Positions 44,157 to 58,041 of a DNA stretch of 64,000 nucleotides are shown here, piece after piece. The stretch is from Leptospira kirschneri serovar Cynopteri str. 3522 CT (GTDB lineage Bacteria; Spirochaetota; Leptospiria; Leptospirales; Leptospiraceae): assembly GCF_000243695.2 (NCBI RefSeq), contig NZ_AHMN02000004.1, forward strand, positions 416,588 through 480,587, given 5' to 3'. Every line of letters starts with the position of its first letter. The first letter of the stretch is position 1. A program made the position numbers and the translations under genes. Under the pieces are notes generated by a model. It did no database searches, was not told the DNA's origin, and was given only the letters and a program-made list of their open reading frames with translations.

Positions 44157-44432
44157 ATGAACATTTATATAGGCAACCTCGCCTATCAGGCAACCGAAGA
44201 CGACCTCCGTAAAGCATTTGAGTCTTTTGGAGAAGTAACCTCTGTACGCATCATCACTGATAAACTTTCCGGCAAATCCCGGGGATTGGCATTTGTGGAA
44301 ATGGCGAACAAAGACGAAGGAAATGCTGCAATTGACGGCTTAAACGGAACTCAAATCCGTGGAAGAGAAATTAAAGTTAATGAAGCGCTTCCCAAAAAGC
44401 CTTTTCCAGAAAAATCCAGATCTAGATATTGA
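44157..44432 (+). CDS. RRM-type RNA-binding protein
   Basis: 91 residues, one RNA recognition motif. RNP2 is IYIGNL at residues 3-8 and RNP1 is RGLAFVEM at ~41-48; the fold continues through GLNGTQIRGREIKVNEA. A short basic tail (KKPFPEKSRSRY) replaces the glycine-rich tail of cyanobacterial relatives. It probably binds single-stranded RNA, and relatives are often cold-induced. The ATG follows TAAGGACCCTTTCTC. A long leader upstream and a strong terminator 7 bases after the stop make it a single-gene transcript. Confidence 0.93.
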   Translation: MNIYIGNLAYQATEDDLRKAFESFGEVTSVRIITDKLSGKSRGLAFVEMANKDEGNAAIDGLNGTQIRGREIKVNEALPKKPFPEKSRSRY

Positions 44433-44438
44433 TCTTTT

Positions 44439-44474
44439 AAAGGGAGAAAAACGGTTGTTTTTCTCCCTTTTCTT
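44439..44474 (+). terminator. Rho-independent terminator of the RRM gene
   Basis: A perfect 14-bp stem, AAAGGGAGAAAAAC / GTTTTTCTCCCTTT, with a GGTT loop and a T-rich tail, starting just after the TGA. Confidence 0.9.
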
Positions 44475-44719
44475 GAGAGCAGGTTTACTGCTGAAACGGA
44501 TTTAAGATTTTTACTTTCTATATTCCAATCATTTTACTTTTGCCTAATTATTCTTAAGTTCTAAAATACGAGTTATCGTTTAGAATAGGTTATTGATTAT
44601 GAATGGAACTCTTACAAGTTTAAGATATTGCAGTTTAACCCTGAAAATGTGGGAACTCTCACTTTTAGCCGAAATGTATATTCGTTTAGGAACAAAATTT
44701 AGAAATTAGAATTCTAACT

Positions 44720-44997
44720 TAATGTGAATTCTGTATAAACCCCCAATGCGAAAGTGATTATTATGCTGCGATCCATAGAAGCAGCAACCTGAGTTTGGAA
44801 ATTTCGAAGGAATTGGAACATTATGTTGCGAAAATAAGAAACAACATTGAGTTCAAGCCGAGCCAGTTTGCTATAAAATTTGCGAGTTGCTAAAGACGAC
44901 TCGCAAAACTCAGCGAATGCCTCTCTAAGGATCGGAATTCAGGGAGTCGTTGCACCTGAGTTTTTTATTCGCCAAGAGTCCTGCTCACATTAACTTA
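44720..44997. repeat. Dispersed repeat family A, copy A6 with a distinct interior
   Basis: Starts CTTAATGTGAATTCTGTATA and ends AGTCCTGCTCACATTAA; the ends are inverted. The interior is GC-richer (GCTGCGATCCATAGAAGCAG; GGAGTCGTTGCACCTGAG) and unlike A1-A4, but resembles 57400-57930 and 46190-46370. No gene. The rest of the 880-base gap (44998-45312) holds nothing recognisable. Confidence 0.55.
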
Positions 44998-45312
44998 TTT
45001 GGTGATCTATCAACACCAAGATATTGTAAATCAAAAGAGTCGTTCCTGATTCAAAAAGATTTTTTATATTTTTAGACAAACCTGCGTTAGGTGTGCTGAT
45101 TTCTACTTTTTAAGGAATCAATTTTCGAACTTATGTCTAAAAACTATGAAGATCATTTATAAAAACGAATGTTAGGTGGTACCTTGCTAACAGTTCTTAA
45201 GATGATGATATAATTCAAAATTCTTTTTTATGAATCGACCATGAAACCTGCAGATTCTAATTCTTAAAGAATTGAGTTTGACAGATTCGGCCTGAATAAA
45301 TAAAATTTTGAC

Positions 45313-46047
45313 ATGTTTGTAAGAGCAAACGTATTTATTTCGTATTCAAAAAATATGATTCGATGGAAACAGTTCTCAAATTTGGTTTTAAAAAAAATTA
45401 GAACCTCTCTTCCGGTTGAAATTTTCCGTAACAAATTTCTCGAAGTTATGTTCCTTATCCTAGTCGTATTACAATGTACTTCCAGCGATAAAAGAATTAC
45501 GTCTAACGAATCCGCAGACGGTGGCGCGGGAAGTTCTTCTTATAGTGAAAGTGAAGTGAAAGAAGAACAAACTGAATCCTCTTTTTCCGCACGATCTACG
45601 TCTATGGAAGCCGATCGAGTTCGAGGTTGTGTCCAAGGAGATTGTGTTTCTGGAACTGGTGTTTATATTTATGATAATGATGATGAATATAGCGGTTCTT
45701 TTGTGAATGATCTTAGAAATGGCTCTGGAAGAATGAAATATAAAAATGGGGATCGATTTGAAGGAAGTTTTAAAGACGACTTGAGGGATGGAAAAGGGAC
45801 TTATATTTTTAAAAATGGGGCTATGTTAGAAGGAACCTTTGAGATGGGAAAAATGATCGGTCCTGGAAAAGTGCGTTTTCCGGATACAAGCATTTATGAA
45901 GGAGATTTTCAGGACGAAAAAAATTCTGCAGAAGGAGTTATGTATTCTTCTTTTGATCATTCCAAAAGACATTGTAGAATAGAAAATAAGGTAGTTCTTT
46001 GTGGAGGACCTCTACAGGAATCCGGAGATATTAAGCCACTTCACTAA
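45313..46047 (+). CDS. MORN-repeat lipoprotein
   Basis: Up to 244 residues. The leader is unclear: a hydrophobic stretch [14 protein letters not shown] ends in a plausible lipobox Cys near residue 56, so the true start is probably downstream of 45313 (ATG 45355 is another option). After a Ser/Glu-rich linker come four MORN units ([68 protein letters not shown]). MORN sheets usually act as scaffolds or bind lipids. A cysteine pair at the end ([11 protein letters not shown]) may form a disulfide. Isolated gene. Confidence 0.75.
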   Translation: MFVRANVFISYSKNMIRWKQFSNLVLKKIRTSLPVEIFRNKFLEVMFLILVVLQCTSSDKRITSNESADGGAGSSSYSESEVKEEQTESSFSARSTSMEADRVRGCVQGDCVSGTGVYIYDNDDEYSGSFVNDLRNGSGRMKYKNGDRFEGSFKDDLRDGKGTYIFKNGAMLEGTFEMGKMIGPGKVRFPDTSIYEGDFQDEKNSAEGVMYSSFDHSKRHCRIENKVVLCGGPLQESGDIKPLH

Positions 46048-46112
46048 ATAAATTTTTTATTTAAGAATATTTTGATATTCTTAAAATTCAAAAGATTGTT
46101 GTCAAAGGACTT

Positions 46113-46381
46113 ATAACACCTGAGTTAGACGTAAAAAAATCTGGGTGAATCCAGCTTATCGCCGAACCTAGCTCTTTAGTTCTGGTTAATAGATTATATG
46201 CAGGAAGCATTATATAAAAATCGTCTTTAATTTTAATATAGAACGCGATCCGTAGATAGTCGTTCTGCTGGTTTCAAGCGTGATGTATTGAGTTCAGGAA
46301 GTAAGACGGCTTTAGTTTGAAAGAGCGTTCTCCTGAATTTTCCCGCATTGATTCCTTTTGCGTTATACCGAATTCACATTG
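46113..46381. repeat. Dispersed repeat family A, diverged copy A8
   Basis: Left end ATAACACCTGAGTTAGACGT, right end GTTATACCGAATTCACATTG, in inverted relation. The interior includes AGAACGCGATCC and GCGTTCTCCTGAATT stretches like 57400-57930. Weakly conserved. Confidence 0.4.
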
Positions 46382-46719
46382 TATAAATAATTTTTTTTCA
46401 TGATCGCAAAACGGCGATTCTATGCAGAAATTTGATTGACCAATTAGTTATTTTTAGATGTCTCTGCGAAGGTATAAAAAGAATATTACTATTGAGTTGA
46501 TTCAAAAAGTTAGAATGTAGAAACTCCTCAAAAAAAGTTATGAATTTCCGAATAGTCCCATTTGTAATAACTTCCTATATTTTCTCAAAATTCACCTTCA
46601 TTAATTCTATAATCTTCAAAGTATGCGGCAATAGAAGAATTTATTTTTTAGATATTTGTACGATTAAAAAGACTGGTTCTATGGCTTTCCTTGCATTTAA
46701 TCGTGGTGAAATTTTTCAT

Positions 46720-46824
46720 TAAAGTTGTTGAAAAATTTTATAGTGGAGTATAGTAAAAACTGCTTTAATTGTCCAATTTCAGCGCAACAAAAACAGATGG
46801 AGAATTAATTTTTCAACAGTTCTA
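46720..46824. repeat. Family B MITE, 105 bp copy
   Basis: Starts TAAAGTTGTTGAAAAATT and ends AATTTTTCAACAGTTCTA, with TA at both edges. The core GCTTTAATTGTCCAATTTCA matches the copy at 30313. Confidence 0.72.
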
Positions 46825-46975
46825 TTTATGATTATTTCTGAACTTACAGATGTTTCAATAAATTCATTTTTTGCGATTTTACGAACAAAATTCTAAACAA
46901 AATTGGGTTTAAGATATTTTTTTGATAGTTCAGAAGAACATTCAAATATTTTTATAATTTAATAAACGAATGTAT

Positions 46976-48070
46976 TTAATTTTTTATCCTAATTGCAAGT
47001 AAGGCGGAAGTTTCTAAGACTTTTTTACCGTATTTTTTTTCTAAGGTTCTACCACAGTCTAAAATCAGATCTCTAGAATTTCGAAAATTTTTGCCTGTTA
47101 AAACGTTTTGAAATTGTTTTATGAACTCGGGCGCCGAAATTCCGATTGCGGAATAGGTTCGGTCCGAAATTAAGACCCAGTATTCGTCCGTCTTTAAAAC
47201 GGTTTTATGAATTTCTAAGTCGGCTGCTTTGTAATCGAAATAACGCACTTTATTTTTTTCCAAAGGAATGAATTCATTATTTTTATAAACGAATACGGGA
47301 AGTTCTTGAAAGTGAATATACCCTAATTCCCCGGTTTTAGTTTTAAGATAAAAAAGTGAAAGATTTAAAAATGGAATGGGCATTTTGGAAAGAATTTTAC
47401 CGATCTTAAAAATTAATTCTTCTCCTGGAATTTCGTTTGTTTCATTGGCTAAGGAGAAAATTCCTTCTAACCTTGCTTTAAATGCGGATTCTAAAATTCC
47501 CGGACTTGAAAACCCTGCCAAAATACCAACACAACCGTCTGCACTCGGAACTACATTCGTATAATCACAGTTAGAATTTCCGCTCATTCTAGGAAAAAGA
47601 GAAACATCCAGATTTAAAATTTTAGGTAATTGGATTCTGTAAAAAGCTCTTTGAATTGAATCCGCGATTTCCTTATTTATTTCGCCTAACGTTTCACCGG
47701 AAGGATTCTCTTTGAATTCTTTTTGTTGAAAAAATTTTAAACGAAAAGCACGAACCAATTCTCCGATTTCATCGTCTCTTTCTTCTGCAGGAGTTTCTTC
47801 GTAGACTTCGTTTCCCCAGTCTTGAGCGAGAGTTATCAAAGAACGCATCGAAGAATAGATGAGTCTTACAAAATAGAATACGAGGGAAGCGATAAGAGTG
47901 GAAAATGAAATTGAAAGTGCAAGACGGATGGAAAGAGAAATTACCTTTTGTTGTCCTAAAGGAGACTTAAGAATAATATCGTCTGTAATCGTATAAACTA
48001 GAAAGAATAAAAAACTCAGAACGAAAACCGCGATCGATAATTTAAGTTTAGAAGGAATTTTTGTGATCAA
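46976..48070 (-). CDS. Membrane protein with degenerate SpoIIE/PP2C-like domain
   Basis: 364 residues. Two membrane spans near the N-terminus ([18 protein letters not shown] and [18 protein letters not shown]), then a HAMP-like linker and, from ~130, a domain with the SpoIIE order: [20 protein letters not shown] (family: AQ..LLP), [10 protein letters not shown] in place of GGDYYD, and [13 protein letters not shown] in place of DVSGHG..AA. The metal-binding aspartates are mostly lost, so phosphatase activity is doubtful. TTG at 48070 starts one base after the tatC stop with GAGAGAG before it, so it belongs to the tat operon. Confidence 0.7.
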   Translation of the reverse strand: MITKIPSKLKLSIAVFVLSFLFFLVYTITDDIILKSPLGQQKVISLSIRLALSISFSTLIASLVFYFVRLIYSSMRSLITLAQDWGNEVYEETPAEERDDEIGELVRAFRLKFFQQKEFKENPSGETLGEINKEIADSIQRAFYRIQLPKILNLDVSLFPRMSGNSNCDYTNVVPSADGCVGILAGFSSPGILESAFKARLEGIFSLANETNEIPGEELIFKIGKILSKMPIPFLNLSLFYLKTKTGELGYIHFQELPVFVYKNNEFIPLEKNKVRYFDYKAADLEIHKTVLKTDEYWVLISDRTYSAIGISAPEFIKQFQNVLTGKNFRNSRDLILDCGRTLEKKYGKKVLETSALLAIRIKN

Positions 48071-48071
48071 G

Positions 48072-48868
<797 letters not shown>

Positions 48869-48872
<4 letters not shown>

Positions 48873-49126
48873 GTGGATTTGGACTTTTTAGACTTAGAAG
48901 TTTTTGTTTCTTCTTTCGGAGCCGAACGCTCTTGTTCTTGGCTGATTTGTTGGGAAGAATCATCCGATTCACCTGTTAAGGATTTGCGAAACGATCTGAT
49001 TCCATCTCCTAAATCTTTTGCCAAAGAAGGTAGTCTTTTTCCTCCGAAAAGTAAAAGAGCGATGAATAAAATGAGTAGAATTTCAGTCCATCCGAGTGAT
49101 CCGAAGACTGCTAAGGGTGCAAACAT
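48869..49126 (-). CDS. tatA: Sec-independent protein translocase TatA
   Basis: 85 residues. One membrane helix ([20 protein letters not shown]) with the [14 protein letters not shown] hinge and amphipathic helix, then a Ser/Glu/Lys-rich tail. It forms the Tat pore-like assembly. ATG at 49126 has GAGG nine bases upstream; a TTG at 49132 is less likely. First gene of tatA-tatC-SpoIIE-like. Confidence 0.95.
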
Positions 49127-49590
49127 ATTCAAATACCTCGACTAGCATTCAGTGTTTAAAAACGCGAAACACATTTCAGTTTCTTTGTTAGACTTTTACT
49201 TCCCTGTTATCTGTCAAATAGTAAGTAAATAAATCCTTAAGTTAGAATTTTCATTATACAACAGGACCGTTCTTATCTTTGATTGGTAATAGTTCCCACA
49301 ATTTCAAATCAATGTATATGTATTTTTGTTTTTTCTTAAGTCAAGAGTTGGACTTCCAAAAAGTGCTATAGATTGAGCATTCGTTTTAAACTTTGAAAGA
49401 AATCGGTTATCACTTGGATAAATTTAACGGTTTCGACCAATTTTCTGGTAAGTAGTATCTACATTTTTAGAAATCAGATTTTAAGGTGAGATGGAAAGAA
49501 ATTTTTCCAAAAAATGAAACGATTTAGATCGGTTCTGTCCTTTTTCATTTTGAAAATTACCGATATTCTAAGTATATCAGTTGGGAAAAG
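49127..49590. other. Divergent intergenic region between tatA and the next operon
   Basis: About 460 bases with no gene. One AATAGTTCCCACAA motif sits near 49291 and a weak family-like ACATTTTTAGAAATC stretch near 49460. Promoters for both directions must lie here but cannot be assigned. Confidence 0.4.
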
Positions 49591-50400
<810 letters not shown>

Positions 50401-50441
50401 ACCCTGTGAGTCTGATCTGTATTGTAGGAAAAAAGGAGAAA

Positions 50442-50765
<324 letters not shown>

Positions 50766-50783
50766 TTTTTTTACTTCTTTATT

Positions 50784-50828
<45 letters not shown>

Positions 50829-50900
50829 AGGAGGTATCTCATCGATACTTCCGAGGGATACCTTCAGATTGGCTCACCGCCGGAAACGATTAAGGATACA

Positions 50901-52946
<2,046 letters not shown>

Positions 52947-52963
52947 ACGTTTGGGAGAAATGA

Positions 52964-54094
<1,131 letters not shown>

Positions 54095-54871
54095 AATAAA
54101 TTTCTAAGGGTTTCCGTCAAATGAAACGGGGTAATGATGAATACCTTCCGCAGTTTAGTGGTAGGAAAGTTTTTTCCTATTTTAGTTTTTTCTTTTGTTG
54201 GATTTTTGACCCCGGCCAATTCGCTAATTGCGCAAATCGAATGTAGCGGCGCGGCTTGCGAAATCATTCCGAGTAATATTTCCTCTCAATTTAACGGACT
54301 GGAATACGAGATTCGTACAAAGTATCTAAACGAAGTAGTCGACTCGATGGAAGACGCCGCTTTATTGACTACGATCAATTCTTCCATGATGGGTAACGGA
54401 TCGATTAATCGATTTCAACTAGGAGCAGGACTTTCCGCGGCGGGAGTTAAGAATGACGATATACAGATTCAATATGGTGGAATTACTCTTCCGAATTTAC
54501 CAAACGGAGGCGCTTCTCTTGCTCCTACGTTGATGGCCGGAGTTAATTTAGGTTGGTTGACCGGAAGCGGACCCGCTGATCAGAAAGATAAAGATGAGAA
54601 AGATGGCGAAGGAAGATCTTTTCTTCATAGAGTCAATATCTTTGCTCATGGCTTTCAAGGAAAGTTGGATCAAGGAGATTTGAAAGAGCTCAACGATCAA
54701 TCGGATCAGTATAAATTTTCGGGCAATTACAATTCTTTTGGGGCTACGGTTCGTTTTCAATTGATTCGAGAACGTTATACACGTTTGGATTTTTTTGGTT
54801 TTACCGGTCTTAGTTTGGGACTCGGATTTCATCGTAAAACCGAAGAAATGAATTTAGAGCCGGTCTCAAAA

Positions 54872-55291
54872 CTACCTATCAAAAAAGTTAAAAGCAATGA
54901 TAGAGCTTGCGAGATAAAGAGATGCAAGATAATTTTCAGATTTTCTTTCCCAACGAATTAGGATAGCCCTGAATCGATTGTGCCAACTGTTAGTTCTTTC
55001 AACGACCCATCGTCTAGGTTTTCCTTTATATTTACCAATGAGAGGCTTCTCACCTTTTTTCCGAATATGAGATTGAATGTTTCTTCTTTTGATTAAAACT
55101 TCTATATCTTTGAAATCATATCCTTTATCTAAACAAAGATGTTTTGGTTTCTTTTTTCTTCTACCGGAAAAAATCAGGATTGAATTCAACGTATCTTTTA
55201 CAGCGTGTTTATCATGAACATTGGCTCCACTCAATGTTATGGCCAAAGGAATTCCATTTCCATCTGTAAGAATATGCCGTTTAACCCCCAA
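54872..55291 (-). CDS. IS5-family transposase, second frame (catalytic C-terminal part)
   Basis: 139 residues from the first methionine, MGVKRHILTDGNGIPLAITL. In-frame codons upstream read LTGKNPTDRAKL, which is conserved in intact IS427 transposases, so expression should come from a -1 frameshift within the first frame. The DKGYD motif carries the second acidic residue, and RRWVVERTNSWHNRFRAIL the catalytic Glu (Y/W-E pattern). Without the frameshift this part would be silent. Confidence 0.88.
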   Translation of the reverse strand: MGVKRHILTDGNGIPLAITLSGANVHDKHAVKDTLNSILIFSGRRKKKPKHLCLDKGYDFKDIEVLIKRRNIQSHIRKKGEKPLIGKYKGKPRRWVVERTNSWHNRFRAILIRWERKSENYLASLYLASSIIAFNFFDR

Positions 55292-55320
55292 TTTGGCACG
55301 GTCTGTAGGGTTTTTCCCAG

Positions 55321-55668
55321 TTAAGCTCCCCCTTTGGGAGCTTTAACCATTGCCGAATCCATCGAAGCCCAGTCCCATGCTATCTGATTCTTTACATCAT
55401 AATATTTTAAAATAGATTTATAAATCTTTTTGAATACTCCTGCTCGTTCCCATTCTTGAAATCTTCTGTGACAAGTTTGGCCAGATCCAAACTCATTCGG
55501 AATGGCACGCCACTGACAGCCTGTTTTCATTCGATAGATGATACCGGCCATTACTAATCGTGTTGGTACTCGATTGCGACCTCCTTTCGGATTTACCTTT
55601 TCTTTCGGGATCAATGGGGCTATTTGTTTCCAAAGTCCATCCGGTATCTCTGAATAATATTTGTCCAT
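55321..55668 (-). CDS. IS5-family transposase, first frame (N-terminal part)
   Basis: 115 residues. The N-terminal block is typical of IS5/IS427 transposases: IPDGLWKQIAPLIPKEK, GGRNRVPTRLVMAGIIYRMK, TGCQWRAIPNEFGSGQTCHR. It ends WASMDSAMVKAPKGGA and stop, just where other members read APKGG and continue to the catalytic half, so this frame likely supplies the first DDE aspartate (SMDSA). A slippery GGGGG and a hairpin overlap its end. Confidence 0.9.
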   Translation of the reverse strand: MDKYYSEIPDGLWKQIAPLIPKEKVNPKGGRNRVPTRLVMAGIIYRMKTGCQWRAIPNEFGSGQTCHRRFQEWERAGVFKKIYKSILKYYDVKNQIAWDWASMDSAMVKAPKGGA

Positions 55669-56285
55669 TTCACAAGTAAATAATTACGATTCAAAAGTAC
55701 AACCAGTTTTGAGACCGGCTCTTAGGTTATTCCCCGTCACAAATACCTAAAATTTCATTTGGCCCCGCCACAGGACGTTGGGACGCAGACTTTGCTTTGG
55801 ATTATAGATCTAGGTCTCAGTCTTTGCCGATTGATATTCGAACAGGGGTGCGTTTGTTTTATTTTCTTACGATTTTTGTCGGAGCGGGGATGAGTCAAAA
55901 TTCCGGAAATTCCAATATTCATTTAAGTGTGACCGGTCCGATGGTGCTTACTTTGGAAGCGGCAGCTGCTGGTTTACCTATAGATTTTTTAAAAGGGCAG
56001 TCGGCTAGCTCGGCAGGAAATCTGGCTATTCGAAGTCATGGAGATGCAAAAGCTAAGGACAGCGTGAATTATCTTTTGGGAGGAGTAGAAATCAACTTAC
56101 TCACCTTTAAAATTTTAGTGGAAGGATTGGTTTCTGATAAAATTTATTCTGCGAACGTAGGCGTTAAGTTTGCCCTTTGATAAGACGGTACGTTTCTTGC
56201 AATCTTAATAGATAAGTCTTCATAAATATTCGTTTTTTATGAAGATTGCTTTAGAAATAAACAGAATGTATTTGAGGAAACCGTA

Positions 56286-56897
56286 ATGATCCAAACGTCC
56301 GCAGAATCTTCCGTTCATATTTCTTGTATTCCAAGAGACGGTTCCTATGCATTAAAAGTGAATATCTCTAATAATGAAATTGGAATCATCTACAGAGTTA
56401 CTGCCGCTCTTTTTGTGAGGGGTTGGACAATTGAAGAAGCCGTGGCCGAAACTTCCCAAGACGGTTATATCAGCGATATTTTCATCGTTAAAAGTGTGGA
56501 AAATTTTCCGATGACTGAAGAGGCTCTTCATCTCATTCAGAAGGATTTGAAAGAAATGTTTTTCCAAGGTGTTTCCGTTCTAAACTACTTAGAAAGATTT
56601 CCGGAAAAAGCCGAATATCTGAAAAATAAAGAAAGGTGTCCTATCGAATTGTTCTTATTCAATTCGCAGGGCAGTGATTGTACTGTCATGGATTTGAGAA
56701 TGAAAGATAGACCTGGTATTATTTTCGAAGTGTCCCAACTTTTGTTTTTATACGGTATCGATATTCTTTCGTTTAAGGCGGTGACTGATTCTAATTCAGT
56801 TCGAGATATGTTTTTGCTTCGATTGGAAAACGGAAATAAATTAGATGAGTCTCTTCACTTTGAAAAATTAGCAACTGCTTTAAGGACCATTTTATAA
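56286..56897 (+). CDS. Two-ACT-domain protein
   Basis: 203 residues with two ACT-type modules: residues ~18-90 (ALKVNISNNEIGIIYRVTAA) and ~128-203 (CTVMDLRMKDRPGIIFEVSQ), both with the GII..V turn that usually binds amino acids. This pair resembles the C-terminal ACT domains of GlnD-type uridylyltransferases, without the catalytic part. A regulatory sensor of an amino acid is likely. The ATG follows GAGGAAACCGTA. The stop is 3 bases before a family D repeat. Confidence 0.8.
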   Translation: MIQTSAESSVHISCIPRDGSYALKVNISNNEIGIIYRVTAALFVRGWTIEEAVAETSQDGYISDIFIVKSVENFPMTEEALHLIQKDLKEMFFQGVSVLNYLERFPEKAEYLKNKERCPIELFLFNSQGSDCTVMDLRMKDRPGIIFEVSQLLFLYGIDILSFKAVTDSNSVRDMFLLRLENGNKLDESLHFEKLATALRTIL

Positions 56898-56900
56898 ATA

Positions 56901-57074
56901 TACTACTCGGACGTATGAAAATAGTATCAAAAGTTAACAATTGATTTTACCAAAGATATGGAAGTTTTCAAAAATTATATTTAGCCCTGATTTGTGAGTT
57001 TTTTGTAGGAGATCCCACATTTTCAGTTTTGAAACAAGTTTAGTATAAGTATTATCTTATGCGTCCAAATAGTA
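56901..57074. repeat. Dispersed repeat family D, copy 2
   Basis: A 174-bp element starting TACTACTCGGACGTATGAAA and ending TTATGCGTCCAAATAGTA. The ends are imperfect inverted repeats. It begins 3 bases after the stop codon of the ACT gene. Confidence 0.7.
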
Positions 57075-57330
57075 AGAGTCGTTTTAAAGATTCTTCTATT
57101 TAACGCTAATTTGTGGAGAAAGTTGGAGAATAAAAAAACTCAATGCTTTTCCTGAATTCAATGCATCGCCTTCGCATTTGGTTATATTATCGAATTCACA
57201 TTAATTTTTAAATTTTGTGGTAGTTCCCACAATTTTAGGAAATTGGAATATTTTGTATATCAAATTAGTGTAGTAACTACTGCGAACTTTGCATTTTTTT
57301 TAGATGTAGGAACTATTACTGATTTCTATT

Positions 57331-57960
57331 TAAAGTGAGTAGGACGTAAGAAATCCGTTTTATCTTAATGTGAGTTTGGTATAACGCGAAATGGATCGAT
57401 GCTAAGAAAACTAAAGCAGAACGTTCTCTCAAACTTCTCTTCTATGGGCGCTCTCAAGCTCAGCAAAACGCTCTCTACCATAACCAACCCCACAAGTTGA
57501 AGAAGATTTTAGAATCAGAAGGATAAAAACGTACATTATTCAAGTGTTCCGACAAGAATGAGTCTTTTTACTTGCGAAAAGCATGTTTTTCTGATAGAGA
57601 AAATTTTTCCGAACCTTACCGCCTCCACCCCCACCCAAAAATAAAAGGGTGGGAAACTAAATTTTACAGAGAATTTGTCGTAATTCCGACAGATTTATAT
57701 TGAGATCCAAATACTTGTGGGTTTGGTTATGGCTCTCTATGGATCGCGTTTGAAACTCAAGCAGAACGCTCTCTCAAACTTCGCTTCTATGGGCGCTCGA
57801 CAGATCGCGTTCTATATTGAAACTAAAGCAAAACGCTTTTTACGAAAGCGTTTTAGATCGTGAGCCATTTTAATTATGAAATTTGCGAGCTGCGACGACG
57901 ACCCTCGTTGCACCTGAGTTTATTATTCGCCCCAATTTTCTAACGCCGAACTAACGTTAG
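57331..57960. repeat. Dispersed repeat family A, long composite copy A7
   Basis: From TAAAGTGAGTAGGACGTAAG to TAACGCCGAACTAACGTTAG. A second left-end signal (CTTAATGTGAGTTTGGTATA) lies at about 57364. The interior contains repeats of CAGAACGCTCTCTCAAACTT and a hairpin CCCACCC / GGGTGGG at 57630-57653. A family C start fragment lies just left of it (ATTACTGATTTCTATT) and a family C copy just right, so family A seems to have landed in or beside family C. Confidence 0.55.
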
Positions 57961-58041
57961 ATAATAAAGTATCTAATATTTTGAACTAAAACATGGCTTT
58001 GCGTTTAAAATTAATGGTACTCAATTTTATAGAGATCAATA
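57961..58041. repeat. Dispersed repeat family C, inverted copy at the end of the MFS gene
   Basis: The right end reads GGTACTCAATTTTATAGAGA, the reverse complement of the copies at 24447 and 43009. The TGA stop of the MFS transporter (58038-58036) lies inside the terminal part of this element. Confidence 0.6.

Larger units (their letters stand above)
54857..55721 (-). mobile_element. IS5-family (IS427-like) insertion sequence, intact, 865 bp
   Basis: Ends are perfect 17-bp inverted repeats, GAGCCGGTCTCAAAACT, flanked on both sides by TTA, a 3-bp target duplication. It carries two overlapping-frame transposase ORFs on the minus strand with a frameshift site between them. The length, TNA target and split DDE transposase fit the IS427 group of IS5. 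The clean boundaries and intact ORFs suggest a recent insertion. Confidence 0.92.
54134..56180 (+). pseudogene. Outer-membrane beta-barrel-type protein gene interrupted by an IS5-family element
   Basis: The 5' part (54134-54856) encodes a signal peptide region (FRSLVVGKFFPILVFSFVGF) and a Gly/Asn-rich exported protein. The 3' part (55725-56180) ends in a barrel-like strand (KIYSANVGVKFAL). Removing the IS and one TTA copy fuses them in frame at codon 241, giving a 392-residue protein reading TEEMNL then GYSPSQIPKISFGP. As it stands the gene yields a ~240-residue fragment plus IS-encoded residues. Strand-rich sequence, the leader and the final aromatic residues suggest an outer-membrane beta-barrel. 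Function unknown. Confidence 0.85.

Noticed and set aside
50835..50845. Rare ATC start codon for the lactamase/cNMP protein after GAGGAGG
   Set aside because: A frameshift joining it to the upstream MLKETYKG segment, or restart at ATG 50901, explains the data without a non-standard start.
56218..56244. Hairpin CTTCATAAA / TTTATGAAG after the interrupted barrel gene
   Set aside because: All-AT-rich stem without a following T-tract; could be chance.
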